Below, piece after piece: positions 45,862-58,189 of a stretch of DNA of 64,000 nt. This DNA is from Sequoia sempervirens (taxonomy: Eukaryota > Streptophyta > Pinopsida > Cupressales > Cupressaceae). Every line of letters begins with the position of its first letter. Position 1 is the first letter of the stretch. The stretch spans positions 486,511,151-486,575,150 of the forward strand of contig VDFB02270651.1 in the NCBI GenBank assembly GCA_007258455.2, read 5' to 3'. The notes beneath the pieces were generated by a model, which did no database searches, was not told the origin of the DNA, and worked only from the letters and a program-made list of their open reading frames with translations. A program made the position numbers and the translations under genes.

Positions 45862-46475
45862 GCAGAAGGGCGACTACGCCCTCCTGGTTACCGCAGAAGG
45901 GTGACTGCACCCCTAATTTTTCATAGAAGGGCAACTATGCCCCCTGATTTATTGCAAAAGGGCGACTGTGCCCCTGATTTTCTACAGAAGGGCGACTGCG
46001 CCCCCTAATTTACTACAGAAGGGCAATTGCACCCCCTGGGCTAAAATTTTTGTGCTAACACTTTACTGCAGAGGGGAGACTATGCCCCCTAGGTTAAATT
46101 TTTTGTGCTAACACTTTTCTGTAGAAGGGCAACTGTGCCCCTAGTTTTCTGCAGAAGGACGACTGTGCCCCTGATTTTTCACAGAAGGGCGATTATGCCC
46201 CTAATTTTTCGCAGAAGGGCGACTGCACCCCTGGTTTTCCGTAGAAGGGAAACTATGCCCCTAATTTTCCACAGAAGGGCGACTACGCCCCTGATTTTCT
46301 ACAGAAGGGTGACTGCGCCCCTGATTTTCCATAGAAGGGCGACTGTGCCCCTTGTTTTCCGTAGAAGGGCGACTACGCCCCTGGTTTTCTGCAAAAAGGG
46401 TGACTACGCCCCTGATTTTCTACAGAAGGGCGACTGTGCCCCTGATTTATTGCAGAAGGGCGACTGCACCCCCTA
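45862..46475 (+). repeat. GC-rich tandem array 1, unit about 31-32 bases
   Basis: Some 18 units of AGAAGGGCGACTGCGCCCCT plus ATTTTCYRC. Each contains an inverted GGGC...GCCC core. Two longer inserts near 46040-46128 contain GTGCTAACACTTT. A further two or three units lie at 47320-47400. A Cys-Arg-Arg-Ala-type open frame through it is a by-product. Confidence 0.85.
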
Positions 46476-48304
46476 GTCACCATAAAGCAACACATTTTGG
46501 AAGGTAAAACTATCATTTTAGCTTCTATTTTTGCTATTTTCATGTACTAATCCCCCAACATTGTTTCTTGCAAGGATATTGGTGTTTTTTGTTAACTTTT
46601 TGCAGCATATTCTTGTAAAGTTGATGAAGAAAGTGGGATAAAACATCTAACATTTGCTTGCAGGGCTATCCGTTTGCTCAAATTTTAAAACTATCCTTGT
46701 TTTTTTCGTTAATCTAAGAACATAGTCTAAATAGAGAGAGTAATACTCATTGCTTGGTGTGTCTATCTTCTTTTGTTACTCAAAGGGAGCATTAGCTTGT
46801 TTTCACTTTCCCCTTGCACTTCGTGTGAGCCTAGGGAGTAGTTAGAAATGATTAGTGTTTTCTTTCTAGTGGGACCTACTTGGGGATTTCATCACCCCAA
46901 GGGATGATTCCAACCACGCGTACCGGTGGAGTATATAAAGGGGGGAGAGTGAAAGTTGTACCCCAATCCAGTCACATCATAATTGGCAGAGCGTCGAAGC
47001 TAGGGTGATACTTAGATAGACGTGAAGAGTTGGTCTGAGCCCTTCAATATCTTGCTGGGGTTCCTGACTCACGCTTGTGACAGTTTGGTGTTCACAGTTG
47101 TGCCTCACATACTGAGAGTATATCGAGGACTCCCTAGAAACCTTGTGCATCCTAGATTAAGACCTCTTTGGCCATACCCTTAACACTAATCATAGGGTTG
47201 TGTTTGCTTGAAAGTGTTTTATTGTGAGAAACTAGTGAAATTTTTGACAAATTGGCCTTATTATTATCATTTTAAAGTCCTTGCCATAGTCATTTTCATC
47301 AAACCAAGTCCCTAATTTTTTGCAGAAGGGCGACTGCGCCCCTGATTTACTGCAGAAGGGCGACTGCACCCCTGATTTACTACAGAGGGGTGAATTTTCC
47401 CTCCTAAACACCCAAAATTGCCCCATTTGGATCTGTTTAGCCTCTAAACCATCATTTAATCATTCCCAACTGTTATCTCATCATCCCAAGCCTCCTTTTT
47501 ATCATTATAAGCCTCCAAAAACCTCCATTTGATTAGTTTAAACCTCCATCTTATCGTTCCAAACCTTTGTTTAACCATTCTAAATCCCCATTCATTCTCC
47601 ACAATCATCCTCAATCCATCTACTCATTTTAAATTTCCCCATAATCCATTCAAAAGTCCATACCATCACCTAGTGAACATCAAAATTTTACCATTTACAT
47701 CACCAAACCTGTATCTCATAAACACCACCCATAATCAAACCGCCTTAGCCTTGTGTCACAAAGTGGTTACCCAAATTGACCATAGCACTTGAATTTGATT
47801 ATTAGTTGTTAACTTCAACCCAAATCAATTTACTTCCATCTTGAGGTGAATTCGGTGTCATAAGTTATCATCCTCGGCCAAAATCAATCCATTTCTGTCT
47901 TAAGGTGGATTCGGTGCCATGATCATCCTCTTAATCAATCAAAGCTCTAGGTCACTAAGGGTAACTTTCTTTGATTAAACTTAGGGTCTCTCACATCTTT
48001 CATCATCCAATCATACCCATTCAATCATCCAAATCTATCAAAACCAATCATTTGATCAAATTATCCATTCAATCAAATCACATTCGTTCAACCAATGCAA
48101 TCCTATTGATCTTAATAATCTAATCTAATTCAATCAAAATCCAATCTAGCCAATCAAAATCTGATCCAATCAAAATCCAATCCAATCCAATATACCCAAA
48201 AAAAACCTAATCTAAATCCAAACCCCATCAAAATCAGATCTCATCCAATCACAATCAAATCATTCATCAAAAAAATCTTTATAATCCACCCATAGCACAT
48301 TTGC
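46476..48304 (+). other. Leader of the Tat element
   Basis: Untranslated leader between array 1 and gag. It holds TATATAAAG at 46932-46939 in a GC-flanked promoter-like context, three more array units at 47320-47400, and ATCCAATCAAA-type simple repeats at 48030-48290. No gene was seen. Confidence 0.6.
46932..46939 (+). promoter_or_regulatory. Possible internal TATA box
   Basis: TATATAAA within GGAGTATATAAAGGGGGGAG, well upstream of gag and 1.15 kb inside the internal region. Confidence 0.35.
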
Positions 48305-50940
48305 ATGCCCGTTCAAACTAGGTCACAAGTTAAGAGACAAATGGAACAACAACAAGGTCAAAATTCCCAAGTGAACATGTCTCAAGACCTTAATAACAAT
48401 ACAAATCCCACCAATGGTGCAAATATTGTTCAAGATCCTAACAACATCCCCCAAGATCCTCATAATGGTACTTCATCGCACTCCAACACTAAAAATCAGA
48501 ACAACTCACCACATGGTGAAGAGAGTATGGCTAATCAACCCAAACTCATGCTTGAGGAACATTTCAATAATCCCGCCAATGTGCAAATGAATGACCATCT
48601 GTTTGAAAAACATGGGGAAGAAATTTTGGCCCACCTAATTTAGAAGGTTTTCAAACCCCCCTCGGGTGTTGACTTGTCCAAATATAGGAGTTCCACATCT
48701 AATGTACTCCAAGGTTCACAAAATGCACCAGAAGGTTCGTACTTCCCCAATGTTCCTCCAGTTGAGGATTGGCATCAACCTGAATTTGGAAATGTTGTTC
48801 TTTATCATTTTAACCACCCCCCACACACTCCAATCTCAGTTATGGGAGGTCCTCAAGTGCCTGATCCCAATCATCCTTTTGCCTATGGTATGCCACAAAA
48901 TGTTCCACATCCTGCGCCATTAATGCTAATAGCACCATCTCTTTCAAATCAACCTACAGTCAACACTGGGGGCACCCCCTTTACCACATTGCTTCCACCT
49001 CCTAGGGCCATAAATCTACCATCATCTTCATATACATCTCAATAGCTTCACCAATCCAACATTCGGCCTCAATTACCTCCACAAGGCACATCCCAACTGA
49101 ATGTTCCAGGTGGTACCCAACAACCCCCTTTACAAAACACTTCTATGCTACCTTAGCCATCTCATCAACAACAACCCATACATAATGCTTTGGTCTCTTC
49201 ACAACAACCACCCTACCAACCACAAGGAAATCCATCCTGACCTATCACTCAAACCATATCCCCCTTTCTCACATCTATTTTGCATCCATAGGCTCAACAA
49301 CGACACAACATCCCATCTCATCCCATACAACAGTTGGCATCACAACAACCCCCTCAACACTACTACTATCATAATCAGCAACAATTTCATCAACAACCGC
49401 CTTATGTGACCTCCCAACAATCACAATATTACCTTCAACACCAACAAACCAATATGCAACATCCCATCCAAGCTCCTTAATAGCTTACCCCACACTTTTA
49501 TCAAACAAATACGTACTATATCCCACAACAATAGTCCCCATATCAACAACATCCCCCGGCTTACCAGCAAGGCATATCATCATCCAACTATCCAAATCCA
49601 TATTTCAACAATCTGACGCTCTCTCAGCAAGATCCTTTATCATCCTATCATCAATATCCCCCCAACCTGCCACCGGCCAATTTGGATCTGTTGGAAATCA
49701 AAGCCACTCTGAAGGATCTTCAAGCTGGGGCTGGCAAACAATCGTTCAAATTCGAAGACATATGCCCATATCCATTTGATCCATCCATCTCATTGATTCC
49801 TTTCCCTAAACATTTTGAAATGCCAAAGTTTGACAAATACAAGGGGAACAAAGATCCTAAGGCCCACTTGTAGGAGTTTTACTCCCAGTGTCAAGAGGTT
49901 ATGCACAATGAAAACTATCTCTTGCACCTGATCCCATGAAGCCTGGCAAGCAATGCCCTAGAGTGGTTCATGATCCTCGAAAAGGATCCATAAAATATTT
50001 CGTGGACCTGTCAGAAAAATTTGTCTCCTACTTCTCCTTCAATTTGGAGGACACTGACACCTTAGACCTTCTCAAAGAGAAACAACATGAGGGGGAAACC
50101 TTTACTAGCTACCTCCAAAGGTGGCATGTGCTAGCAAGCCGAACGAAAACCCCTCTGAACGAGAAGGACATGGTCACTCTCTTCGTGGAGAACTCTCATC
50201 CCGACATGGCTCATAACTTTAGGTTACATTGTGTCACCACTTTCATGGAGATAGTGGAAAAGGGACCTATCCTTGAATGTGCCCTTGTCACCAAAGGACA
50301 CATTAAAATACATGGCCATGATAAAGAAAGGTCATTTGAAGATAAGCCATGTTTTTGGAACAAAAACAAGAACGCAATGAATGACGGTGTGACTGATACT
50401 AAACACATCCAAGTGGCTAACACATCCCTGAGACAACAACCCTCCATACCTAAAGCCATATCTGTACCATAGGGGGCACCTCATCCTCCTTAATAGTCAA
50501 ATTAGAACAACCAAGGGAACAGTAAGCGCCAGTATGCTCAATTAGGGGAACCCCTGAGTGTTGTCTTCAATAAATTGATATAGATCAATTATCCAATCAC
50601 ATATCCTGTCACCGAGCCACTTGATGAATCCAAACCCAAACCCGCATGGTTTAAGGAAAATGAATATTGTGAGTTCCATAAAATCAAAGGACACTCTTTG
50701 AATAAATGTCAGGCTATAAAAAACTATGTCCAAGATCTCATTGATCGAGGAGATATCAAGGTTGACACCGACCAAGCCTCATCATCTAATGCTCAATTGT
50801 AGATATATCAAAACGCCTTTCCAAACCATAATCAAGGCCTGAGCACCTCCAACAGTAATCCTCAAAACAACAGCACAAATAATGTGAGCTATAAGAATGT
50901 ACCCCTCAATTACGAGGGTATTATTCATTACATTGAGTAG
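48305..50940 (+). pseudogene. Tat gag
   Basis: Starts MPVQTRSQVKRQ at 48305. A long Gln/Pro/Asn-rich part is followed by the capsid block FEDICPYPFDPSISLIPFPK, MPKFDKYKGNKDPKAHL and FSFNLEDTDTLDLL. A zinc knuckle CEFHKIKGHSLNKC lies at 50668-50709. About ten stops lie in the first frame up to 49965. One frameshift near 49960 moves to the frame used by pol. Gag makes the particle and packages RNA. Stops are mostly TAG, TAA or TGA where CAG, CAA, CGA or TGG is likely. Confidence 0.85.
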
Positions 50941-53900
50941 GTAGAACCGCTTGTATCCATGATACATGTCAAATCCAAAGACCCTCAGTGTATTGTTACT
51001 ACACGATGAGCCCGCATCACTGTCCCTACGGCCTTCGCACTCACCCAATCAACTCCTATAAGATCTCAGTACAACATCCTTGATCACTTAGGAAAGACCC
51101 TTGCTCATATCTCCATTTTGGATTTACTTAAGTCTTCCCCTATACATCAAGAAATCCTCAATAGAGCCCTATAGGAAACCCATGTACCTAATGACATTGA
51201 TCCTACACAATTCCAAGCTTTGGTAGGACACCTATCTTTATCTCATCAATTGCACTTCAGCCAAAATGATATGCCAAACATCAATGTCAATCATAATCGC
51301 CCCTTGCATATCGAAGTTGTGGTTGCTCATCATAAAATAAAAAGAGTCTTGGTAGATAATGGCTCTGCCCTCAATTTGTGTACTCTAAAATTCATAAAAT
51401 AGGTGGGGTATACTCAAGCAGATTTAAGTAATCAGATCATCACTATCAAGGCCTATGATAATGTAGAAAGGAATTCAGAGGGAATTATCAGTCTTCCTAT
51501 CCAAGTGGGACCTATGGTTCAGTAAATTACCTATCATGTCCTCGATCTGGACTTGCCATATAATCTCCTCCTTGGCTGTCCATGGCTCCATGCTATGCAA
51601 GCCGTCCCCTCCACATACCATCAGTACCTAAAATTCCCAGTCAATGGACAAGAAGTCACCATCTATGTTGACCCCCAACCATTTGAATATTGCCGCACTT
51701 TAGAAGTGTCATTTCCCCATTTACATTATTGTCCCGGGGTTGAAATGGGGGCATCCTAGTCATCATCCGCTAATCCACCCTCCATCATGACAACCACTCC
51801 ACCTTCCACCACTGATCCTACAGTCACAAAAGTCTAGATCATTGATAAAGGGTGTGGTGAATATGAAATTCGTACTGCTCTTAATGTAGCTACCATGCCC
51901 CCATCACCACACAAGTATGGCCAACCTTCACGCGCTACTCCAAAGGAAGACAAGACTGTCACCTTCCATGGTAAAAACATCCCTACCACCACTTTCAGGT
52001 CCCCTAGTATCAAGATAGATGCACCAGAAGAAGATATAAGTCAATGGGTATACCGAGAAGAATCCAAACCAGATCCCTCTCTAAGGGAATATTTTCAAGA
52101 AGCATATCCTTGGTCATTTAAGTTTGCAGAAAAGTATAACTACCAAGGTAGAGGCCTAGGTAAAGAAGAATAGGGGCGGTTGCAACCTATTGATACATCA
52201 AAGTTGCCAAAGAACATAGGCATTGGATATGATAAAAAGCATAAATGCCCTACAACATTGTCTAATACCTCCAATAGTGTCACTATGGACAATGGCTCAT
52301 TGGAAGACATAACCGAGGAGGAATCCGTCATACATGCATACGATGACGTTGATCAAACTGACCTATCATCCATGTTTGAATGCCTATCCGTCTACACCAT
52401 TACCCTATCACTTCGCCACCCTGAGCTCATTGATTGGGACCTGCGTACTAGCACACCTGTCAATATGTATGCGGATACATATGTCAACCTCATGGGATTA
52501 GGAGAGGATGAATGCTCTAGTTGCAAAAATAAGAACAAGAAAAAGAAAAAGTGGTCATCTAGTGAAAACCTCTTTGAGGTGCTTCCTGACCTTGAAAAAG
52601 TAAAAATAAAGGATGCATCTGACGGTGAAAACCTTGAGGAGGCGCTAGAAGATGGAGATGTTCATATTCCCCTTGTAGGAACTCAGTTATCTGCCCAATC
52701 ATCCATTCTAATTGAAGAGACTCAAGAAGTTAATCTGGGTACTGCTAAAAATCCTAAAATCACCTATGTGGCTAAGTCACTCTCAGAGCAAGAGTATCTA
52801 GTCATCGTGCAACTACTCCAAGAGGGAATCATTAACTTTGCTTGGTTATATTTAGACATGCCAAGCTTAGACCCCACCTTAGTGGTTCATCATCTAGGCA
52901 TTCACCCAGATGCCAAGCCTGTCAAACAAAAGTTCTGCAAGGTGCATCTGCAGGTAGCATTGTTAGTCAAAAAGGAATTGAAAAAGTTACTAGAGGTAGG
53001 TTTTATTAGACCAATTGACTACTCTGAGTGGATCTCCAATATAGTACTAGTTGCCAAACCAAATGGAGATATTCGGATCTGCACAGACTTCGGGGACCTT
53101 AACAAGGCCTATCCAAAAGATGACTTCCCTCTGCCTAACATTGACATGTTGGTCGACCTCATAGCAGGACATGAGATGCTCTCCCTTATGGATGACTTCT
53201 CTAGTTATAATCAGATTCGAATTGCACCTGAGGACCAACATAAGACTGCCTTCACAGCACCTTGGGGTACTTTCTATTACAATGTTATACCCTTTGGTCT
53301 CAAAAATGCGGGGGCAACATATCAGAGGGCGATGATAGTCATCTTCCATGACCTCATCCATATCATCATGGAGGATTATGTTGATGACTTGTTAGGGAAA
53401 TCCAGAACATGAACGGAACATCCTACCATCCTGAAAAAGACATTTGAACGGTTAGAGCATTACAAGTTGTGGCTAAATCCAAAAAAGTGTGTCTTTGGGG
53501 TCACATCAGGAAAGTTGTTGGGCTTCATAGTCTCTCGCAGGGGCATTGAGGTTGATCCCACCAAGGTAAAGGCTATCCTAGACATGCCACCTTCGCGCAA
53601 TCTAGAACAGGTAAGAATCCTCCAAGGGAAGATGCAATCCATCCATCGGTTCATAGCCCAGCTCACAGATAAGTGCCAGCCATTCACTCATCTCCTGAAG
53701 AAAAACTCCACCTTCCGATGGAACCAACACTATCAAACAAGTTTTGATAAGATCAAAGAATACCTAGCTCATCCTTCGATCTTGATGCCACCCATTCTAG
53801 GGAAACCCTTCCTCCTGTATATATCTGCCACTTCAGCCATACTGGGGGCATTGTTGGCACAACATGATGAATCATTGAAAGAGAGGGCTATCTACTATAT

Positions 53901-56001
53901 CATTCGGACATTGGTTGGCTATGAATTAAACTACTCTCCCATGGAAAAGGCTTGCCTTGCGCTAGTCTTTAGCACACAAAAATTTCAACATTACATGCTC
54001 AGCCATCCAGTCAAATTAATCACTAAAATTGATCCACTGAAGTATTTGTTATCTAGAACCACTCTGACTGGCCGCCTGGCCAAGTGGGTCATGCTCCTAA
54101 GAAAATTTGACATAGAGTATGTGAAGCAAAAATCCATAAAGGGATAGGTCATAGCTGATCAGTTGGCTAAGGCACCATTAGTAGATGCTTACCCTCTAGA
54201 CACTAAATTCCCAGACGAAGAAGTCTATACAGTCACAGAAACACCAACTTGGACGCTATATTTTGATGGCTCATAAACTCATAATGGGTCAGGCGCAGGG
54301 ATTTTATTAATTACCCCTCAAGGTGACTACATTCCAAAATCATTCAGGATAGCATTTCCATGTACCAACAACATCGCAGAATATGAGGCCCTCCTCACCA
54401 GCCTCTGAATTGCAAAACAGTGGCATATAACTCACCTGAAATTCTTTGGTGATTCATTATTAGTCATCAAGCAAGTTAATGATGAATTCCTCACAAAGGA
54501 TGATAAGTTGTTACCCTATAAGCACATGGTAAATGATTTCAAGAAATATTTCACCTTCATACAATTTGACCAAATTCCTCGAGTACATAATAAAGCAGCA
54601 GATGCAATGGCCACTATCGATTCCCTAATTGACATGCCTAAAGATTGAACGGAATGTAAGTTCCTTGTGGAACAACTTTTAATCCCAGCATATGATATTC
54701 TTGAGACTGATATGGTGTGTGATATTGTAGGTCCTGCCTCCCCCTAGTACCAAGACATATATACCTATCTCCATGATAATATCATACCCCCAGAACTTAC
54801 ACACAATCAATCCAAATCCTTCGTTCATTGGTCTTCTCGATACATCATTGTCGGTGATGCACTTTATCATCGCGGGTATGATGGAGTCCTCCTCAGGTGT
54901 CTGAATGAGACCGAAGCTCGCACAACACTAACAGAGGTACACGGTGGTGTTTGCGGAGCTCACTCAAATGGTATGGCCCTGGCCAAAAGGATCCTATGAG
55001 CTAGATATTATTGGCCTACATTGGAACATGATGCTTGTGAATTTGTGAAGAAATGTCTTCTCTACCAACAACATGTAGATTTAATTCATGCTCTAGTATA
55101 GGATCTTCAGCCCCTCCTAGCACCATGGTCATTCTCTCAATGGGGTTTTGACTTGATTGGCAAGATTTACCCACCATCATCCGACAGCCATACATTCATA
55201 ATTACTGCCACTGAATACTTCACCAAGTGGGTGGAAGCAATACCACTCTCACAAATCACTGATATCCAAATCTCAAAATTCATCCTTTACCATATTCTCT
55301 ACAAATATGGTATCCCATCCACCATCCTCTCTGATAATGGAAAACCCTTCAAAATCCAAGCCATGAAACACCTCTACGACACCTTTCATATCTAGCACCG
55401 TTGGTCAATGCCTTATTACCCCCAGGTTAATGGTTAGGTAGAAGCAACCAACAATACCCTTATCTGCATCCTCAAAAAGGTTGTCAATAACACTGGATGA
55501 GATTGGCACCTCCATATTCATCCTACCCTCTGGGAATATCGCACATTCATATGCACCCCGACAGGTGCCACCCCCTATTCTTTAGTATATGGTGCTGAAG
55601 CCATCTTGCCAATTGAAGTTGAGCTCCCATCACTGAGGATTTCTCTGAAGAATCTTATCAGTGAAGAGGATGCTCATGTTGCACAACTTGCACAACTGGA
55701 ATTGTTGGATGAATGAAGAATCAAGGCCTATGATCATCTGCAAGCATACAAAAACTGCCTCAAACATATTTACAATAAAAAGGTTCATTCGCAACAATTC
55801 CAGGTTGGTGACCTTGTTCTTAAGGAGAACCAGTGCACTCAACAGGATCGTGATAAAAAGGGAAAATTTGAGGCAAACTGGTTAGGGCCTTATATCATAG
55901 CTGCCAAATATGGATCTGGGGCATACAGGTTGACTACTCTTGGAGGAGAGCCCCTCGAAGAGCCCATCAATATCATGCATCTGAAGAAGTTCTACACCTA
56001 A
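50941..56001 (+). pseudogene. Tat pol: protease, RT, RNase H, second RNase H, integrase
   Basis: All in one frame. The protease has RVLVDNGSALNLC (active Asp at 51355). RT has FIRPIDYSEWISNIVLVAKP, GDIRICTDFGDLNKAYPKDD and YVDD at 53377-53388. A connection and RNase H block follows (FLLYISATSAILGALLAQHD, EKACLALVFSTQK). The second RNase H has WTLYFDGS and NIAEYEALL (54247-54420). Integrase has GVCGAHSNG (54951), a zinc-finger Cys pair, WGFDLIGKIYPPSSDSHTFI, STILSDNGKPF and VEATNNTL. The end at 56001 is KKFYT. About 26 in-frame stops but no frameshift. Protein products cannot be made from this copy. Confidence 0.88.
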
Positions 56002-58189
56002 ATCCGCTCGGTAACCCCACCTAATCAGGAAAAAATAAAAAATAAAAAATCCAAAAAATAGTAAAGAGAAATAAATTTGTCCTATGGTGAAAACCACCTC
56101 TTGGTAGTGCCTTGGATAAGTATGGATGGTGAAAACCTGGTAACAGGCATCATCTGTAGAGGGCTTAATCATTATCTACCTGGCATCCTAATTATTTTAT
56201 GCTTTCATCTACACTATCATCCTCACCCATCTCATCCTAGGCCGCTTGGTATATATTGATTGAGCATTGGATGACCCATCTAGCCTATTCCCCATCCTGA
56301 GATTTTCAGTATCCCACTTTGAGCTTATGTCATTCATTCCCTTTTTCAGTCGGTCTGTGTCATCATATAGGATCATCCATTGTGTCGGTCTCCATCTAGA
56401 TCTCATCCTATCGCATCACTTGTCGAACTATGTTGCCCTTATGCTATCACATAGGCAAGGCTGATCATTTGATCTACCCCCGGGGTATTCTGACCATCAC
56501 ATGTTGGTCATCTATCATCTGTCTTCATTGTCCTCTTTCTGCTTTATCCTGAGTCTTTTCATGAACTATGAGGGCTCTACGCTTTCACGTAGGCAAGGCT
56601 AATCTTTGATCGGCCCCCGAGCCCCTAGGTCTGTAAGATGTGTCAGTCTGTGTCCTTATTTGGCTTGTTATTCTCAAATAAATCCTAATATTATCAGAAG
56701 ATTTGGTTAATAAAAAATATCCAACGTCAAACTAGGTCATTCTAGTTTAGTATCCATCATCGATTTCACGAGATGCATCCTTCCTAGCAGACCTCATCAA
56801 TCCCATCCATCCCCTTGATCCTATGGCAAAGGATGTTTTGTAATTGATTGTGATCTTTTGATTTTATTTGTCATTTAAAGCTCACTATCACCACTTGTCA
56901 GGGTCGCCTTGATCCATCATATCACAGTGTGCTTTGACCTGTCTATATAGGATCTTATCTTAGTCTTTTCTTTGTTGTTGTCTTCTCGGTTGTCCCACGT
57001 AGCACCCACCAAGATCTCTGGGGTCTTGTATTACATTGGGGCATCTTTGTGTGTTTTTGGTTATCCCAATACCTAGCCCGACCAAGGTCATCATGCCCTT
57101 GGAGTATTGGGGTAGCCTTTTTGTTTGTTGTGTTTGTTTCATGCATTGGATGCCAACTTGCCTTGGTCTTATATGATAGGGTATTCGGTATTTTATGCTA
57201 TAGCAAAAATCAATGCTCCAAAGATGGCAACTCATAGTAGGATTTCATCTCATCATCCGTTGCATTACACTCACCCGCTGATTTTGGTTATGCAAATACT
57301 TTATCCCGCTCTCTCCCATTCTTCTCAGGATACTAAAAGTTTTTGACAAGTGACAAATTACATCCATTTTTTTACAAATTACTACATACCCATCTTCCAC
57401 TATCATGTCAGTTCTTATTGACACTTATGATTATGTATTATTTCCTTTCATCATTAATTCACTAAAAATTACAAAAACATTATCACATATTAGGTTTATG
57501 TTATTAACCACACATACATCACCACCTGCATCACAACATATTAGATCCATGCATTCATGGCCACCTACATCACAAAGTGTCAAGCTTCTAGTACATCACA
57601 TCCTGCATATATAAAATGTTCATACAAAATCCATCATATACATACATGACAATAAGTCAACTAGGCATCCATACATATAATTCATCATAGATACAACATG
57701 TGCACACATCATATCACCATGCGAATATCTCCATTAATAAAATCATCCATATTCCACAAAGTACATAAACCCAATCATCCACATAAGCATCAAGTATCAT
57801 AAACATGTGCATAAATAAACCAACATATCCATCCACATAAGTAGGAATTATCATATACATGTGCATACATCAACTAAATCACCCATCACAAAAGGAAACA
57901 TACTACATAGTGTCAATAAGAATTGTCCCATGTCATATTCAAAGTAATACAATGCACGTCGCATGTCCATCATACATCAAAATCTATCATATATCCATCA
58001 CATAATAAAATACAAAATGCAGAGATATAGAACATCCCTGATCTCTATCGATAAATCCTACATACTGCACCCTCCATTTGTCAAAAAATTAGTAACCTGT
58101 CACCTCCCGGATGAGATACCCACATCTGACCTCTATGGTGAATCTGGTATTGATCTCCTGCTTGGTGTAACACCTAGTGAATCACTATA
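56002..58189. other. Spacer between pol and the antisense gene
   Basis: No gene was seen on either strand. The motif GCTWTCACRTAGGCAAGGCT is present twice (about 56443 and 56580). The 57500-58000 part is CATACATA/CATCA-rich. Confidence 0.5.

Noticed and set aside
46105..46476. Cys/Arg/Arg-repeat protein
   Set aside because: The open frame follows array 1 units only; it is a by-product of the 31-base repeat.
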